NCBI GenBank assembly: GCA_036381015.1
Contig: DASVDR010000033.1
Span: forward strand, 18,237-82,236
Source of the DNA: Gammaproteobacteria bacterium
GTDB lineage: Bacteria > Pseudomonadota > Gammaproteobacteria > Steroidobacterales > Rariloculaceae
Direction of reading: 5' to 3'
DNA: 64,000 nucleotides
A program made the translations under genes and the position numbers. The notes beneath the pieces are model-generated. The model saw only the letters and a list, made by a program, of their open reading frames with translations, made no database searches and was not told the origin of the DNA. Position 1 is the stretch's first letter, and every line of letters starts with the position of its first letter. This document shows, piece by piece, positions 9,439-17,406 of the stretch.

Positions 9439-9465
9439 CTGGCACTCTCGGATCTGGAGTGCCAA
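9439..9465 (+). promoter_or_regulatory. CIRCE operator (HrcA binding site)
   Basis: An inverted repeat CTGGCACTC (9439-9447), 9-base spacer, GAGTGCCAA (9457-9465) matches the HrcA operator consensus TTAGCACTC-N9-GAGTGCTAA at 15 of 18 arm positions with the exact spacer. It sits just downstream of the -10 box, overlapping the expected transcription start, as CIRCE elements normally do in front of groESL or dnaK. Repression by HrcA, relieved on heat shock, is the expected control. Confidence 0.82.
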
Positions 9466-9517
9466 ATCGGCGAAAAATCCTAGACTAAACAGTTGCTTGA
9501 CTAGGAGGCTGCAAGAG

Positions 9518-9580
9518 GTGAAGCCGCGTCCCTTGCACGATCGCAGGATCGTCGAGCGCGTGGAAGAGACCGATTTCTAG
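9518..9580 (+). pseudogene. groES: groES 5' remnant (20 codons)
   Basis: A GTG codon preceded by AGGAGG (9503-9508) opens a 20-codon frame whose product contains RPLHDR followed by IVERVEE, matching the first 16 or so residues of GroES/Cpn10 (K-x-RPLHDR-x-IV-x-R-x-EE). The frame then ends at TAG, before the GGI region and everything downstream of it. No groEL or other groES sequence follows. This is either the stump of a groESL operon lost by deletion or a leader peptide now acting as a 5' region for the genes downstream. The fit to groES is strengthened by the CIRCE operator just upstream. Confidence 0.8.
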
Positions 9581-9601
9581 CCCGAGGCGGGGGGAAAAAT
9601 G

Positions 9602-9612
9602 GTGTCTGACAC
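9602..9612. repeat. GTGTC-N-GACAC palindromic repeat, copy 1
   Basis: GTGTCTGACAC, an 11-base odd palindrome, follows an A-tract (GGGGGAAAAATG) 22 bases after the groES remnant. The same core is found at 10022, 10043, 18008 and 18035, always outside confident genes. It may be a REP-type or terminator-like element. Confidence 0.65.
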
Positions 9613-9762
9613 CCTTTCCGCCAGGGCACTACTCACGCGGTCCCCGCGAGGGAGACCGCTTCGAAGACGCTCCGGAGGCCGGAGCAGGAGGCAAGACGCT
9701 CAGGAGACATCGGACGCGCGACGACTGTGACCCGCGTCCGAAGCTATGACGGAGGACGAATC

Positions 9763-9975
9763 ATGCGAAGTCGAACGACCGGCGTATCCAACGATCCGCT
9801 GAACGTCATCGACGAATCGTTGCTCTACGAGGACTTCGACGTGGAGCGATTCCTCAAGTCCGTCGAGAAGCTCGACGTCGCCGCGAGACGCGCTCGCGGC
9901 CGTCGTGGAACCGCCCTCCGGGCGAGGAGGGAGTTTCCGCCTGAGAGAGACCGGCCCGCGCAACGCGGGAGGTAA
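9763..9975 (+). CDS. Small acidic-to-basic protein of unknown function (70 aa)
   Basis: An ATG at 9763 has GGAGG at 9751-9755 (7-base spacing). A longer frame opens at 9727 but without such a site. The product runs MRSRTTGVSNDPLNVIDESL, then an acidic, amphipathic-looking DFDVERFLKSVEKLD, then an Arg-rich tail (RRARGRRG...RARREFPPERD). No family was recognised. It lies between the groES remnant and the glycosyltransferase gene, so it would be on a heat-shock transcript if the CIRCE promoter is live. Repeat cores occur on both sides (9602 and 10022). It could be a chance frame, but the ribosome site and the sharp change of composition argue for a gene or former gene. Confidence 0.45.
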   Translation: MRSRTTGVSNDPLNVIDESLLYEDFDVERFLKSVEKLDVAARRARGRRGTALRARREFPPERDRPAQRGR

Positions 9976-10021
9976 GCGCGGGCCGCCGGACGGGCCCGCG
10001 CGGCTCGTCCCCCGAAACAGG

Positions 10022-10053
10022 GTGTCTGACACGAGGAAACAGGTGTCTGACAC
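10022..10053. repeat. GTGTC-N-GACAC palindromic repeats, copies 2 and 3
   Basis: Two cores GTGTCTGACAC (10022-10032 and 10043-10053) lie 10 bases apart, in the 123-base gap before the glycosyltransferase start. A short T-rich stretch (GATTTTTC) follows the second copy. The pair sits in the expected 5' untranslated region, so it could fold or act as an attenuator. It matches the copies at 9602 and near 18.0 kb. Confidence 0.65.
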
Positions 10054-10098
10054 GATTTTTCTTTCGCCGCAGCCACACAACGGAGGGACACGAGCATC

Positions 10099-12453
10099 AT
10101 GAGCGCCGACTCGAGCGGGGCGGCGATCCGCCGCCTCCGGCCGTACCGTCACGAAGGCGCGACGCGCGTCGCGATCATCGGCAGCTACGTGCCGAGGCGT
10201 TGCGGCATCGCGACCTTCAGCGCGGATCTGGCCGCCGCGATCACCGCCACCGGCGAAGCCGAGGTCGACATCGTCGCGATGAACGACCGCAGTGACGAAT
10301 ATGCCTATCCGGACGAGGTCAAGTTCGAGATTCCGCAGAACGTGCTCGACGGTTACGGCAAGGCCGCCGATTTCCTCAACATGAATCTCGTCGACGCCGT
10401 CTGCGTGCAGCACGAGTTCGGCCTTTACGGCGGCGCGGACGGCACGCATCTGCTGAAGCTCCTGCGACAGCTGCGCATGCCGGTGGTCACGACGCTGCAT
10501 ACCGTGCTCGAGAAGCCGTCGGATCGTCAGCGCGACGTGCTCCGCGAGATCGCGGACGCGAGCGATCGGCTGGTCGTAATGACGGACACGGGCCGTCGGT
10601 TTCTCGAGCAGGTGTATGCGGTGCCGCCGTCGCGTGTCGAGGTCATCCCGCACGGCATCCCGGACCTGCCGTTCGTCGATCCGAACTTCTACAAGGATCA
10701 GTTCGGCGTCGACGGCCGGAAGGTGATCCTGACGTTCGGGCTGCTCGGCCCGAGCAAGGGCATCGAGACGATGATTCGCGCGCTGCCGGCGATCACCGCC
10801 GCGCATCCGGACGCCGTCTACGTCGTCGTGGGTGCAACGCATCCGCATGTTCGCCAGGCGTCGGGCGAGTCGTACCGGCGCTCGCTGCAGCGGCTCGCGG
10901 CGGAGCTCGACGTCGACCGTCACCTGATCTTCCACGAACGATTCGTGAATCTGACCGAGCTCTGCGAATGGCTCGGCGCCGCGGACATCTACGTCACGCC
11001 GTATCCGAGCAAGGACCAGATCGTGTCGGGCACGTTGGCCTATGCGATGGGAGCCGGCAAGGCGGTCGTCTCGACGCCGTACTGGCATGCCGCCGAGATG
11101 CTCGCGGATCGTCGCGGAGAGCTGGTGGCGTTCGGCGATCCGGACGAGCTCGCACGCGCGATCGCCCGGCTGCTCGACGACGAGCGCGAACGTCATGCGG
11201 TGCGAAAACGCGCCTACATGTACACGCGCTCGCACACGTGGCCCACGGTCGGCGCCCGTTACGTCGAGCTCTTCGATCGCGTGCGTCGCGAGCGGGGCAC
11301 GCGGCCGAGGGCCGCGTTTGCCGCCAAAACCGAGCGCGATCGGAGCCAGGCGCTGCCCGCCGTCCCGCTCGCGCATCTCGAGCGCCTCACGGACGACGTC
11401 GGCATTCTGCAGCACGCGAAGTCCTTCGTGCCGCAGCGCGAGCACGGCTACTGCACCGACGACAACGCCCGCGCGCTGATCGTCGCGCTCAAGCTGCGGC
11501 GGCACGTCGAGGATCCTGCGGCCCTCGACGAACTGATCGTGCGTTATCTCGCGTTCCTCGAGCACGCATTCGACGCCGAGCGCGGCGCGTTCCGCAACTT
11601 CCTCGGCTACGACCGCCGATGGCTGGAGGAGGCCGGGTCGCCCGACTGCCACGGTCGCGGGATGTGGGCCGCGGGCGTCGCGGCCGCCGAGTCGGAAGAT
11701 CCGCGCATCAAAGGCGAATGCATCGCCTTGCTGCGCGCGGCGCTGTCACACATCGGGACCGTGCCGGATCTGCGCGCCCACGCAATGGCGCTGCTCGGCC
11801 TCGCCGCCGCGCACAAGGAATTCGCCGGCGATCGCGGCGTGAAGCGCGCGCTGCGGCGCCTCGGCGAGCGGCTCCTCGAGGCGTTCGGCGCGAGCCGTGA
11901 AGACGCCGAGTGGCCGTGGCCCGAGGAGATGCTCACGTACGCGAACGCGATCCTGCCGCACGGCCTGATCGCTGCGGGCGATGCGCTCGGGCGTGCGGAC
12001 ATGATCGCTGCGGGCGCCGCGGCGCTGCGGTGGCTGATGGGTGTGCAGACGATCGACGGACGCTTCGTGCCGATCGGCAACGACGGCTGGTACCGCCGAG
12101 GGGGGCCGCGTGCGCGGTTCGCCCAGCAGCCGATCGAGGCGGACACGTCGATCGCCGCGTGCGCGGCGGCCTACCGCGCGACCGGCGACACGACGTGGAT
12201 CGGCGAGGCCACCCGAGCCTATCGCTGGTTCGTCGGCTATAACGACCTCGGCGTGCCGCTTTGCGACGAGAGCACGGGGGGATGCCGCGACGGGCTCGGT
12301 CACTCGAGCGTAAACGAAAACCAGGGCGCCGAGTCGACGCTCGCGTGGCTGCACGCGCTCGCGGAGATGCACGAGCTCACGGCCGCGCGTGAGCTCGAGT
12401 GGCAGCACGGCCAGGCGCAGCTCTACGGCGCGCGGCTCCGCAATGCATCGTGA
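10099..12453 (+). CDS. GT4-family glycosyltransferase with C-terminal helical barrel domain
   Basis: The 784-aa protein starts at ATG after GGAGGG (10082-10087). Residues about 20-410 form a GT-B glycosyltransferase: an N-terminal Rossmann half with RRCGIATFSADL, then ILTFGLLGPSKGIETMIRALP, and a C-terminal nucleotide-sugar site (YVTPYPSKDQIVSGTLAYAMGAGKAVVSTPYW). Residues about 420-784 form a second all-helical part with repeated short motifs (TDDNARALI, GRGMWAAGVAAAE, PIEADTSIAACAAAY, LGHSSVNENQGAESTLAWLHAL) resembling an (alpha/alpha)6 glycosidase fold. The two-part layout is known from GT4 proteins that sit beside GH130 genes, which is the case here (23-base gap). It probably makes or remodels a mannose- or glucose-containing oligosaccharide in the cytoplasm; donor and acceptor cannot be read. 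Confidence 0.86.
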   Translation: MSADSSGAAIRRLRPYRHEGATRVAIIGSYVPRRCGIATFSADLAAAITATGEAEVDIVAMNDRSDEYAYPDEVKFEIPQNVLDGYGKAADFLNMNLVDAVCVQHEFGLYGGADGTHLLKLLRQLRMPVVTTLHTVLEKPSDRQRDVLREIADASDRLVVMTDTGRRFLEQVYAVPPSRVEVIPHGIPDLPFVDPNFYKDQFGVDGRKVILTFGLLGPSKGIETMIRALPAITAAHPDAVYVVVGATHPHVRQASGESYRRSLQRLAAELDVDRHLIFHERFVNLTELCEWLGAADIYVTPYPSKDQIVSGTLAYAMGAGKAVVSTPYWHAAEMLADRRGELVAFGDPDELARAIARLLDDERERHAVRKRAYMYTRSHTWPTVGARYVELFDRVRRERGTRPRAAFAAKTERDRSQALPAVPLAHLERLTDDVGILQHAKSFVPQREHGYCTDDNARALIVALKLRRHVEDPAALDELIVRYLAFLEHAFDAERGAFRNFLGYDRRWLEEAGSPDCHGRGMWAAGVAAAESEDPRIKGECIALLRAALSHIGTVPDLRAHAMALLGLAAAHKEFAGDRGVKRALRRLGERLLEAFGASREDAEWPWPEEMLTYANAILPHGLIAAGDALGRADMIAAGAAALRWLMGVQTIDGRFVPIGNDGWYRRGGPRARFAQQPIEADTSIAACAAAYRATGDTTWIGEATRAYRWFVGYNDLGVPLCDESTGGCRDGLGHSSVNENQGAESTLAWLHALAEMHELTAARELEWQHGQAQLYGARLRNAS

Positions 12454-12475
12454 CGTGAGTGAACGGGGCAAGCGA

Positions 12476-13486
12476 ATGACGGAAGCGAAAGCAATGACGC
12501 GGCCGGCGGCCGCGGCTCCGGATCGAAGGGAGGCGAGCACGGCGCCCGAGGTCTTCAAGCGGCATCCGGACAATCCGATTTTGACGGTCGACGACCTCGA
12601 CTATCGCGCAAACAGCGTCTTCAATCCGGCCGCCGCGATCGTGAACGGCGAGACGATTCTGCTGCTGCGCGTCGAGGACAGGCGCGGCTTCTCGCACTTC
12701 ACCGTCGCGCGCAGCGCGGACGGCATCGGCGGGTGGCGGATCGGCCCGACACCGACCTTCGAGCCGTCGCCCGCGACTCATCCGGAAGAGATCTGGGGCA
12801 TCGAGGACCCGCGGATCACGTATCTCGAGGAGCAGCGCCGCTGGATCGTCGCCTACACCGCGTTCTCGCGCGGCGGGCCGCTCGTGTCGCTCGCGGCCAC
12901 GTCCGACTTCGTGTGTTTCGAGCGCCTCGGCCCCGTGATGGCGCCCGAGGACAAGGACGCGGCGCTGTTCCCCGAGCGGATCCAGGGGCGCTGGGCTTTG
13001 ATCCACCGGCCGGTGCCGGGCGCGATGTCGCTCGGCGCGCACATGTGGATCTCCTTCTCTCCGGATCTGAAGCACTGGGGGGATCACGAGATCCTGCTGC
13101 GCGCCCGTCAGGGCGGCTGGTGGGACGCGAACAAGATCGGCTTGTCGCCGCCGCCGCTGAAGACCGACGAAGGCTGGCTGATCCTGTACCACGGTGTGCG
13201 CAGCACGGCCGCGGGCTGCCTGTATCGGCTCGGGCTCGCGCTGCTCGACCTCGAGGATCCGCGGCGCGTGATCAGGCGCTCGAACGAATGGGTGTTCGCG
13301 CCGCGCGAGAGCTACGAGCGCGCGGGCGACGTGTCGGACGTCGTGTTCCCGTGCGGCTGGACGCTCGTCGGCGACGAGATCCGGATGTACTACGGCTGCG
13401 CCGATACATGCGTGGGGCTCGCGACGGCGAATCTCGGGGACCTGCTCGATTGGCTTCGGGCTCACGATTCGCCGTCGCCCGAGTGA
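12476..13486 (+). CDS. GH130-family glycoside phosphorylase/hydrolase
   Basis: The 336-aa protein is a five-bladed beta-propeller of family GH130 (mannoside phosphorylases). Visible family motifs are RHPDNPIL at the N-terminus, SVFNPAAAI, RVEDRRGFSHFTVARS, WGIEDPRIT (the Asp of EDPR is the general acid in the family), DKDAALFPERI, and GWWDANKIGLSPPPL. A start at 12476 is preferred because it follows the upstream stop by 22 bases. In-frame ATGs at 12443 and 12494 are alternatives. Paired with the GT4 protein just upstream, it likely degrades or phosphorolyses the glycan made or used by that enzyme. No transporter for such a glycan is adjacent. Confidence 0.86.
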   Translation: MTEAKAMTRPAAAAPDRREASTAPEVFKRHPDNPILTVDDLDYRANSVFNPAAAIVNGETILLLRVEDRRGFSHFTVARSADGIGGWRIGPTPTFEPSPATHPEEIWGIEDPRITYLEEQRRWIVAYTAFSRGGPLVSLAATSDFVCFERLGPVMAPEDKDAALFPERIQGRWALIHRPVPGAMSLGAHMWISFSPDLKHWGDHEILLRARQGGWWDANKIGLSPPPLKTDEGWLILYHGVRSTAAGCLYRLGLALLDLEDPRRVIRRSNEWVFAPRESYERAGDVSDVVFPCGWTLVGDEIRMYYGCADTCVGLATANLGDLLDWLRAHDSPSPE

Positions 13487-13693
13487 CGAGATGAGGCGCT
13501 CGTGCCGCTGTGAGAGAATGCGCCCAAAGGCGGCGTAGTGACCGGAACGGGCTGCTTCTCCGTACCGGGCTGCCTCGCGGGGAGGGCACCTCATGAACCT
13601 CTATGCCGTGCGGGTGTTCGTGCGCGACTGGGAGCTCACGCGCTTTCGCGTCGCATGGCCGCGAGGCAACGGGTCCGCGGTGCTCGCAAGCGC

Positions 13694-16147
13694 TCAAAAG
13701 TCGTACTGCAGGCTCACGCCCCAGGTGCGCGGAGGCAGATACGTGACGCCGATCGTGCGCGCCGTGGAGAGCGCGAACGTGCTCGTGGCGCGATCCACGT
13801 CGTTCGCGTTCTTCACCCAAAGCTCGGCGGAGAACTGCTCGTCCGCCGGCCTGTAAAGCAGCGCGAGATCCACCATCGTGTAAGCCTCGGCGCCCTCGAG
13901 GAGCCGGTTGAACTCCGTGAAGAAGACGTCGTCGCGATAGAAGACGTCGCCGAGGAACGTCAGGCCGCCGCCGCCGATCTGCCCCGGGATGTCGTACTCG
14001 ACGTGCAGGTTCGCCGACCACTTGGGCGAATTGCGGGTCGGGTTGCCCGCGAGTTGAATTTCCGGCTCGTTCGGATTGAAGCCCGTGGGATCGTCGGGGA
14101 AGCCGGGCGGGCCGGGCGTCGCCACGTTGCGGGGATTCAACGGATCGGAGGTCAGGAAATCGTCGTACTGTGAATCCAGATACGCGACCGACGTGAAGAG
14201 CCGGAGCTGATCCGTGATTTGCCCGAGGAGCTCGACCTCCAAGCCGTCGGCCGACGCTTGCGCGGCGTTCTCGAAGATCGTGCTGAAGCCGGCCGGCCCG
14301 CCGCCGACGGTCTTGTTGATCTGCTGGCCTTCGAGCTCGTAGGTGAACGCAGCAACGTTCAACGCCAGGCGATCGTCCGCGAGCGTGGTCTTGTAGCCGA
14401 TCTCGATGTTCTCGACGGTCTCCGGGTCCACGATGATCGTGCTTCCCGCCGCGTTCTCGCCGGCGCCGGCCTTGAAGCCTTCCGCGGCCGTCACATAGAG
14501 CAGCGGACCGCCGCCGCCGCCCGGTCGCCATTCGACGCCGACCGTCGGCGTGAAGTCGTCGAAGGAGCGCTCGACGGAGGTCCCTTCCGTGGTCGTGATG
14601 ATGATCGGCCCGAGGCCGTTGCGCGCCACGACGAACGACGGATTCGCCGACGTGCGGGTCTCGTCGTTGTAGCGCCCGCCGACCTTGACCGCGAGATTGT
14701 CGGTCACGGCGATGACGGCCTGGCCGAACAGCGCCCAAACCTCGGTGCCGAGGTCCGACTCGATGCAGACGCGCTTCGGCGGAAGCGGACGCTCGCGGTC
14801 GATGCCGCCGCCGATGTGCTCGAACGTGTCGCAGAGATCGTGGGCGAACGCGGGATCGATCGGCACCTCCGGTACGAACTCACCGTCGATCTCGAGCCCA
14901 GTGGGTCCGATCGGCGGGAACGCGCCGACGGCAGGGTTCGCCATGACGTCGAGAATGTGCTCCTGCCCCAGCAGCGGCCCGAGACCCACCGTGTCCACCG
15001 GCTCCTGGTCCTCCTCGAAATAGAAGAGCCCGAATACCGCATTGACCCGATCCGTGTCGAAATTGACCTGAAACTCCGTGCTGAACTGATCGGCCTCGAC
15101 GTCGCGGCGCTGCACGGTAGTGTTGAAGCCCGTCGTGGCCTGACTGTTCACGATCGCGGAAATGTCGAGGTCCTGCGTGATGAAGCCTTCGTACTCGCGG
15201 TAGTTCGTGATGTTCCTGAACGTGAAGCGGTCGCCCACCTGCCACTCCAAGGTCTCCGTCAAGGCCCACGTCTCCGCGAAGCTCTCCGGATCGAACTCCG
15301 AGGCGAGGTCGCGGGGATCGACGGCATAGCCGCCGATGCCCGGCGATCTCAGCCGCTCCACGTCGGGGTAGCTGACCGCCCTGAACTTCAGTGCCCGCGA
15401 TGCGTCGTGCTGCGTGTAGTACTCGCCGGTGAGCAGCAGGCTAACCGTTTCGGACGGCAACAGCTCGAGGTGGCCGCGCGCCATGCGGCGGTTCAGGTCG
15501 TCGACGTCGTTGCCGGTTACCGGATTCACGCCGAATCCGTCGCGCGTGTCCGACTTGAACGCGAACCGCCCGAGTACCCGGTCGGTGATCGGGCCGCCGA
15601 AGGCACCTTCGATGTCGAGCTGATCGTAATCGCCGAGCGTCACCTGCCCGTAGCCTTCGAACTCGGGGGTCGGCTTCCTCGTGATCAGGTTGACGGAGCC
15701 GCCCACGGCGTTGCGCCCGTAGAGCGTGCCTTGGGGGCCGCGCAGCACCTCGACGCGCTCGAGGTCGAACAGCGACGTGAGCTGCGCCTCCGCGCGGGCG
15801 ATCACCGCGCCGTCGACATGCACCGCTACCCCGGTCTCGCTGCCCGTGGTGGACGTATTGGCGCCGACGCCGCGAATGAAAAGCTTCGCCATGTTGAAGT
15901 CGTTGCCGAGCGTGATGCTCGGGACCGCGATCTGAAGATCCTCCAGCGTGTTGATCCGCGCGCTTTGAAGCCGGTCGCTGCCGACCACGGAGACGGCCGC
16001 GCCGACGTCCTGCAAGGACTGCTCGCTGCGTTGCGCGGTAACGATGATTTCCTCGAGCTGCGCCTCGGCCGGGGCCCAGGGCAGCGCGGCAGCGGCGGCG
16101 ACGGCGCACGGCAAAGCGACGCGCACCGCGTTGATCTGAACGGGCAT
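13694..16147 (-). CDS. TonB-dependent receptor (classical plug type)
   Basis: The 817-aa protein has a signal peptide (CAVAAAAALPWAPAEAQ). The plug is of the classical type: LEEIIVTAQRSEQSLQDVGAAVSVV, then LFIRGVGANTSTTGSETGVAVHVDGA and ERVEVLRGPQGTLYGRNAVGGSVNLITRKP. The barrel ends in a terminal Phe (SLQYDF). The start ATG is preceded by AGGGGGAG on the minus strand. Unlike the other three receptors in the window, its plug has the siderophore/vitamin-like RGPQGTLYGRNA motif. It is divergent from msrA with 248 bases between them. No iron-box or riboswitch was seen by eye. The substrate is unknown. Confidence 0.92.
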   Translation of the reverse strand: MPVQINAVRVALPCAVAAAAALPWAPAEAQLEEIIVTAQRSEQSLQDVGAAVSVVGSDRLQSARINTLEDLQIAVPSITLGNDFNMAKLFIRGVGANTSTTGSETGVAVHVDGAVIARAEAQLTSLFDLERVEVLRGPQGTLYGRNAVGGSVNLITRKPTPEFEGYGQVTLGDYDQLDIEGAFGGPITDRVLGRFAFKSDTRDGFGVNPVTGNDVDDLNRRMARGHLELLPSETVSLLLTGEYYTQHDASRALKFRAVSYPDVERLRSPGIGGYAVDPRDLASEFDPESFAETWALTETLEWQVGDRFTFRNITNYREYEGFITQDLDISAIVNSQATTGFNTTVQRRDVEADQFSTEFQVNFDTDRVNAVFGLFYFEEDQEPVDTVGLGPLLGQEHILDVMANPAVGAFPPIGPTGLEIDGEFVPEVPIDPAFAHDLCDTFEHIGGGIDRERPLPPKRVCIESDLGTEVWALFGQAVIAVTDNLAVKVGGRYNDETRTSANPSFVVARNGLGPIIITTTEGTSVERSFDDFTPTVGVEWRPGGGGGPLLYVTAAEGFKAGAGENAAGSTIIVDPETVENIEIGYKTTLADDRLALNVAAFTYELEGQQINKTVGGGPAGFSTIFENAAQASADGLEVELLGQITDQLRLFTSVAYLDSQYDDFLTSDPLNPRNVATPGPPGFPDDPTGFNPNEPEIQLAGNPTRNSPKWSANLHVEYDIPGQIGGGGLTFLGDVFYRDDVFFTEFNRLLEGAEAYTMVDLALLYRPADEQFSAELWVKNANDVDRATSTFALSTARTIGVTYLPPRTWGVSLQYDF

Positions 16148-16395
16148 CGTCGTACTCCCCCTTGCGAGTGATCTCGATCCAGCCGATCGGATATCCGCGC
16201 CGCCGCCCGCTGCGGCGGCGACTCATCCCCCGGCCGACGCCGGCGGGGGTGCGGTCCAGCATGCAGGATGCGTACCACCAGGCCCGCTTCCCGGGGAAGG
16301 ATAGAGCGGCGATATAGCGGCAATATAAGGGGGCCGGGATTCACGTCGACATCGTATCGGGCGAACCGCATACTCGGACCAAGTGGAGGAACGCG

Positions 16396-16926
16396 ATGAA
16401 TAAGGAACGCGCAGTTCTCGCCGGCGGATGCTTCTGGGGCATGCAGGATCTCTTTCGTCGACACGACGGCGTCCTGTCGACGCGGGTCGGCTACACGGGC
16501 GGCCGTGTCCGCAACGCCACGTACCGCAACCATGAAGGGCATGCGGAAGCGATCGAGATCATCTTCGATCCCGCCCGGGTCAGCTATCGGGAGATCCTCG
16601 AGTTCTTCTTCCAGATTCACGACCCGACCACGCTCGATCGCCAGGGAAACGACATCGGTTCGAGCTACCGATCGGCGATTTTCTACACGAGCGAAGAGCA
16701 GAAGCGCATCGCGGAAGACACGATCGCTGACGTCGACGCATCGGGGCTCTGGCCCGGCAAGGTCGTCACCGAGGTCGTGCCGGCCGGCGACTTCTGGGAG
16801 GCCGAGCCCGAGCATCAGGACTACCTCCTGAAGAATCCCGGCGGCTACACCTGCCATTTCGTGCGGCCGGGCTGGAAGCTGCCGAGGCGCAAGGACGAAG
16901 CGAAGCGGGCACGGCATACGCTCTGA
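16396..16926 (+). CDS. msrA: Peptide methionine sulfoxide reductase A
   Basis: The 176-aa protein reduces the S-epimer of methionine sulfoxide in proteins with a catalytic cysteine. The active-site motif [10 protein letters not shown] places the catalytic Cys at residue 12. Other MsrA marks are [47 protein letters not shown], and [18 protein letters not shown]. The start is preceded by GGAGG. It is divergent from a TonB receptor. The length and motifs are normal for the family, and no MsrB partner is seen nearby. It is a likely part of the oxidative and heat-stress set of this region. Confidence 0.97.
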   Translation: MNKERAVLAGGCFWGMQDLFRRHDGVLSTRVGYTGGRVRNATYRNHEGHAEAIEIIFDPARVSYREILEFFFQIHDPTTLDRQGNDIGSSYRSAIFYTSEEQKRIAEDTIADVDASGLWPGKVVTEVVPAGDFWEAEPEHQDYLLKNPGGYTCHFVRPGWKLPRRKDEAKRARHTL

Positions 16927-17043
16927 AGCGAAGCGTTCGATCCCTCGACTGTTCTTGCGCTCGCCCTCCGGCGAGACCCCAAAACGTTGCGTGCTCCGAT
17001 TGCGGCTCGAACGCGGTCGCTGCTCGGCGTGTCGATACATGAA

Positions 17044-17233
17044 GGAGCGCGAGTTCATCGTCGCCGACCGGCTCAGCGTGGCCGACTTCAACGCCGCGTA
17101 CACGCTGGACTGGGCGAACGAAGTGAAGCTGCTCGACGGCACACCGCGATTGAGCGAGTACCTGAAGTCGATGTATGCCCGCCCGACCGCTCCGCCGACC
17201 ATCGCCGAGGCGTTCGCGGCGCTGCGAAGCTAG
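17044..17233 (+). pseudogene. Glutathione S-transferase C-terminal fragment
   Basis: An open frame whose last 60 or so codons contain ADRLSVADFNAAYTLDWA and PRLSEYLKSMYARPTAPPTI matches the C-terminal helical domain of glutathione S-transferases. The thioredoxin-like N-terminal half that binds glutathione is missing: in-frame sequence before about 17040 is low-complexity and Arg/Cys-rich. The piece has no convincing start or ribosome site. It is best read as the remnant of a deleted gst. Confidence 0.7.
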
Positions 17234-17239
17234 TATCGT

Positions 17240-17261
17240 GTCCCGCAAGTATTTGCGGGAC
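17240..17261. terminator. Perfect hairpin after the gst remnant
   Basis: GTCCCGCAA (17240-17248), loop GTAT, TTGCGGGAC (17253-17261) gives a 9-base-pair stem starting 6 bases after the stop codon of the gst remnant. No T-tract follows, so it is not a canonical Rho-independent terminator. It may be a transcript-stabilising or REP-like hairpin. Confidence 0.5.
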
Positions 17262-17366
17262 GCCACACTAGGCTAGGTACATCCTCGTATTGTCCTCCGA
17301 GTGCGCGGTGCTACGTTGAAGTAGGCTCCGGCGGTCCGGCACGACCGGTCCGCGGGTCCTGGGCCA

Positions 17367-17378
17367 TACGTATACGTA
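17367..17378. promoter_or_regulatory. 12-base perfect palindrome upstream of hsp20
   Basis: TACGTATACGTA is a perfect 12-base palindrome 28 bases before the hsp20 start codon and just before its ribosome site (AAGGAGGA, 17393-17400). The AT-rich core is unusual in this GC-rich window. It could be an operator or part of a structured leader; no known heat-shock operator matches it exactly. Confidence 0.45.
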
Positions 17379-17406
17379 GTTGAACTTACGTAAAGGAGGA
17401 GTGGCC

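Noticed and set aside
17240-17261. Hairpin as a canonical Rho-independent terminator
   Set aside because: No T-tract follows the stem, so it is kept only as a hairpin.
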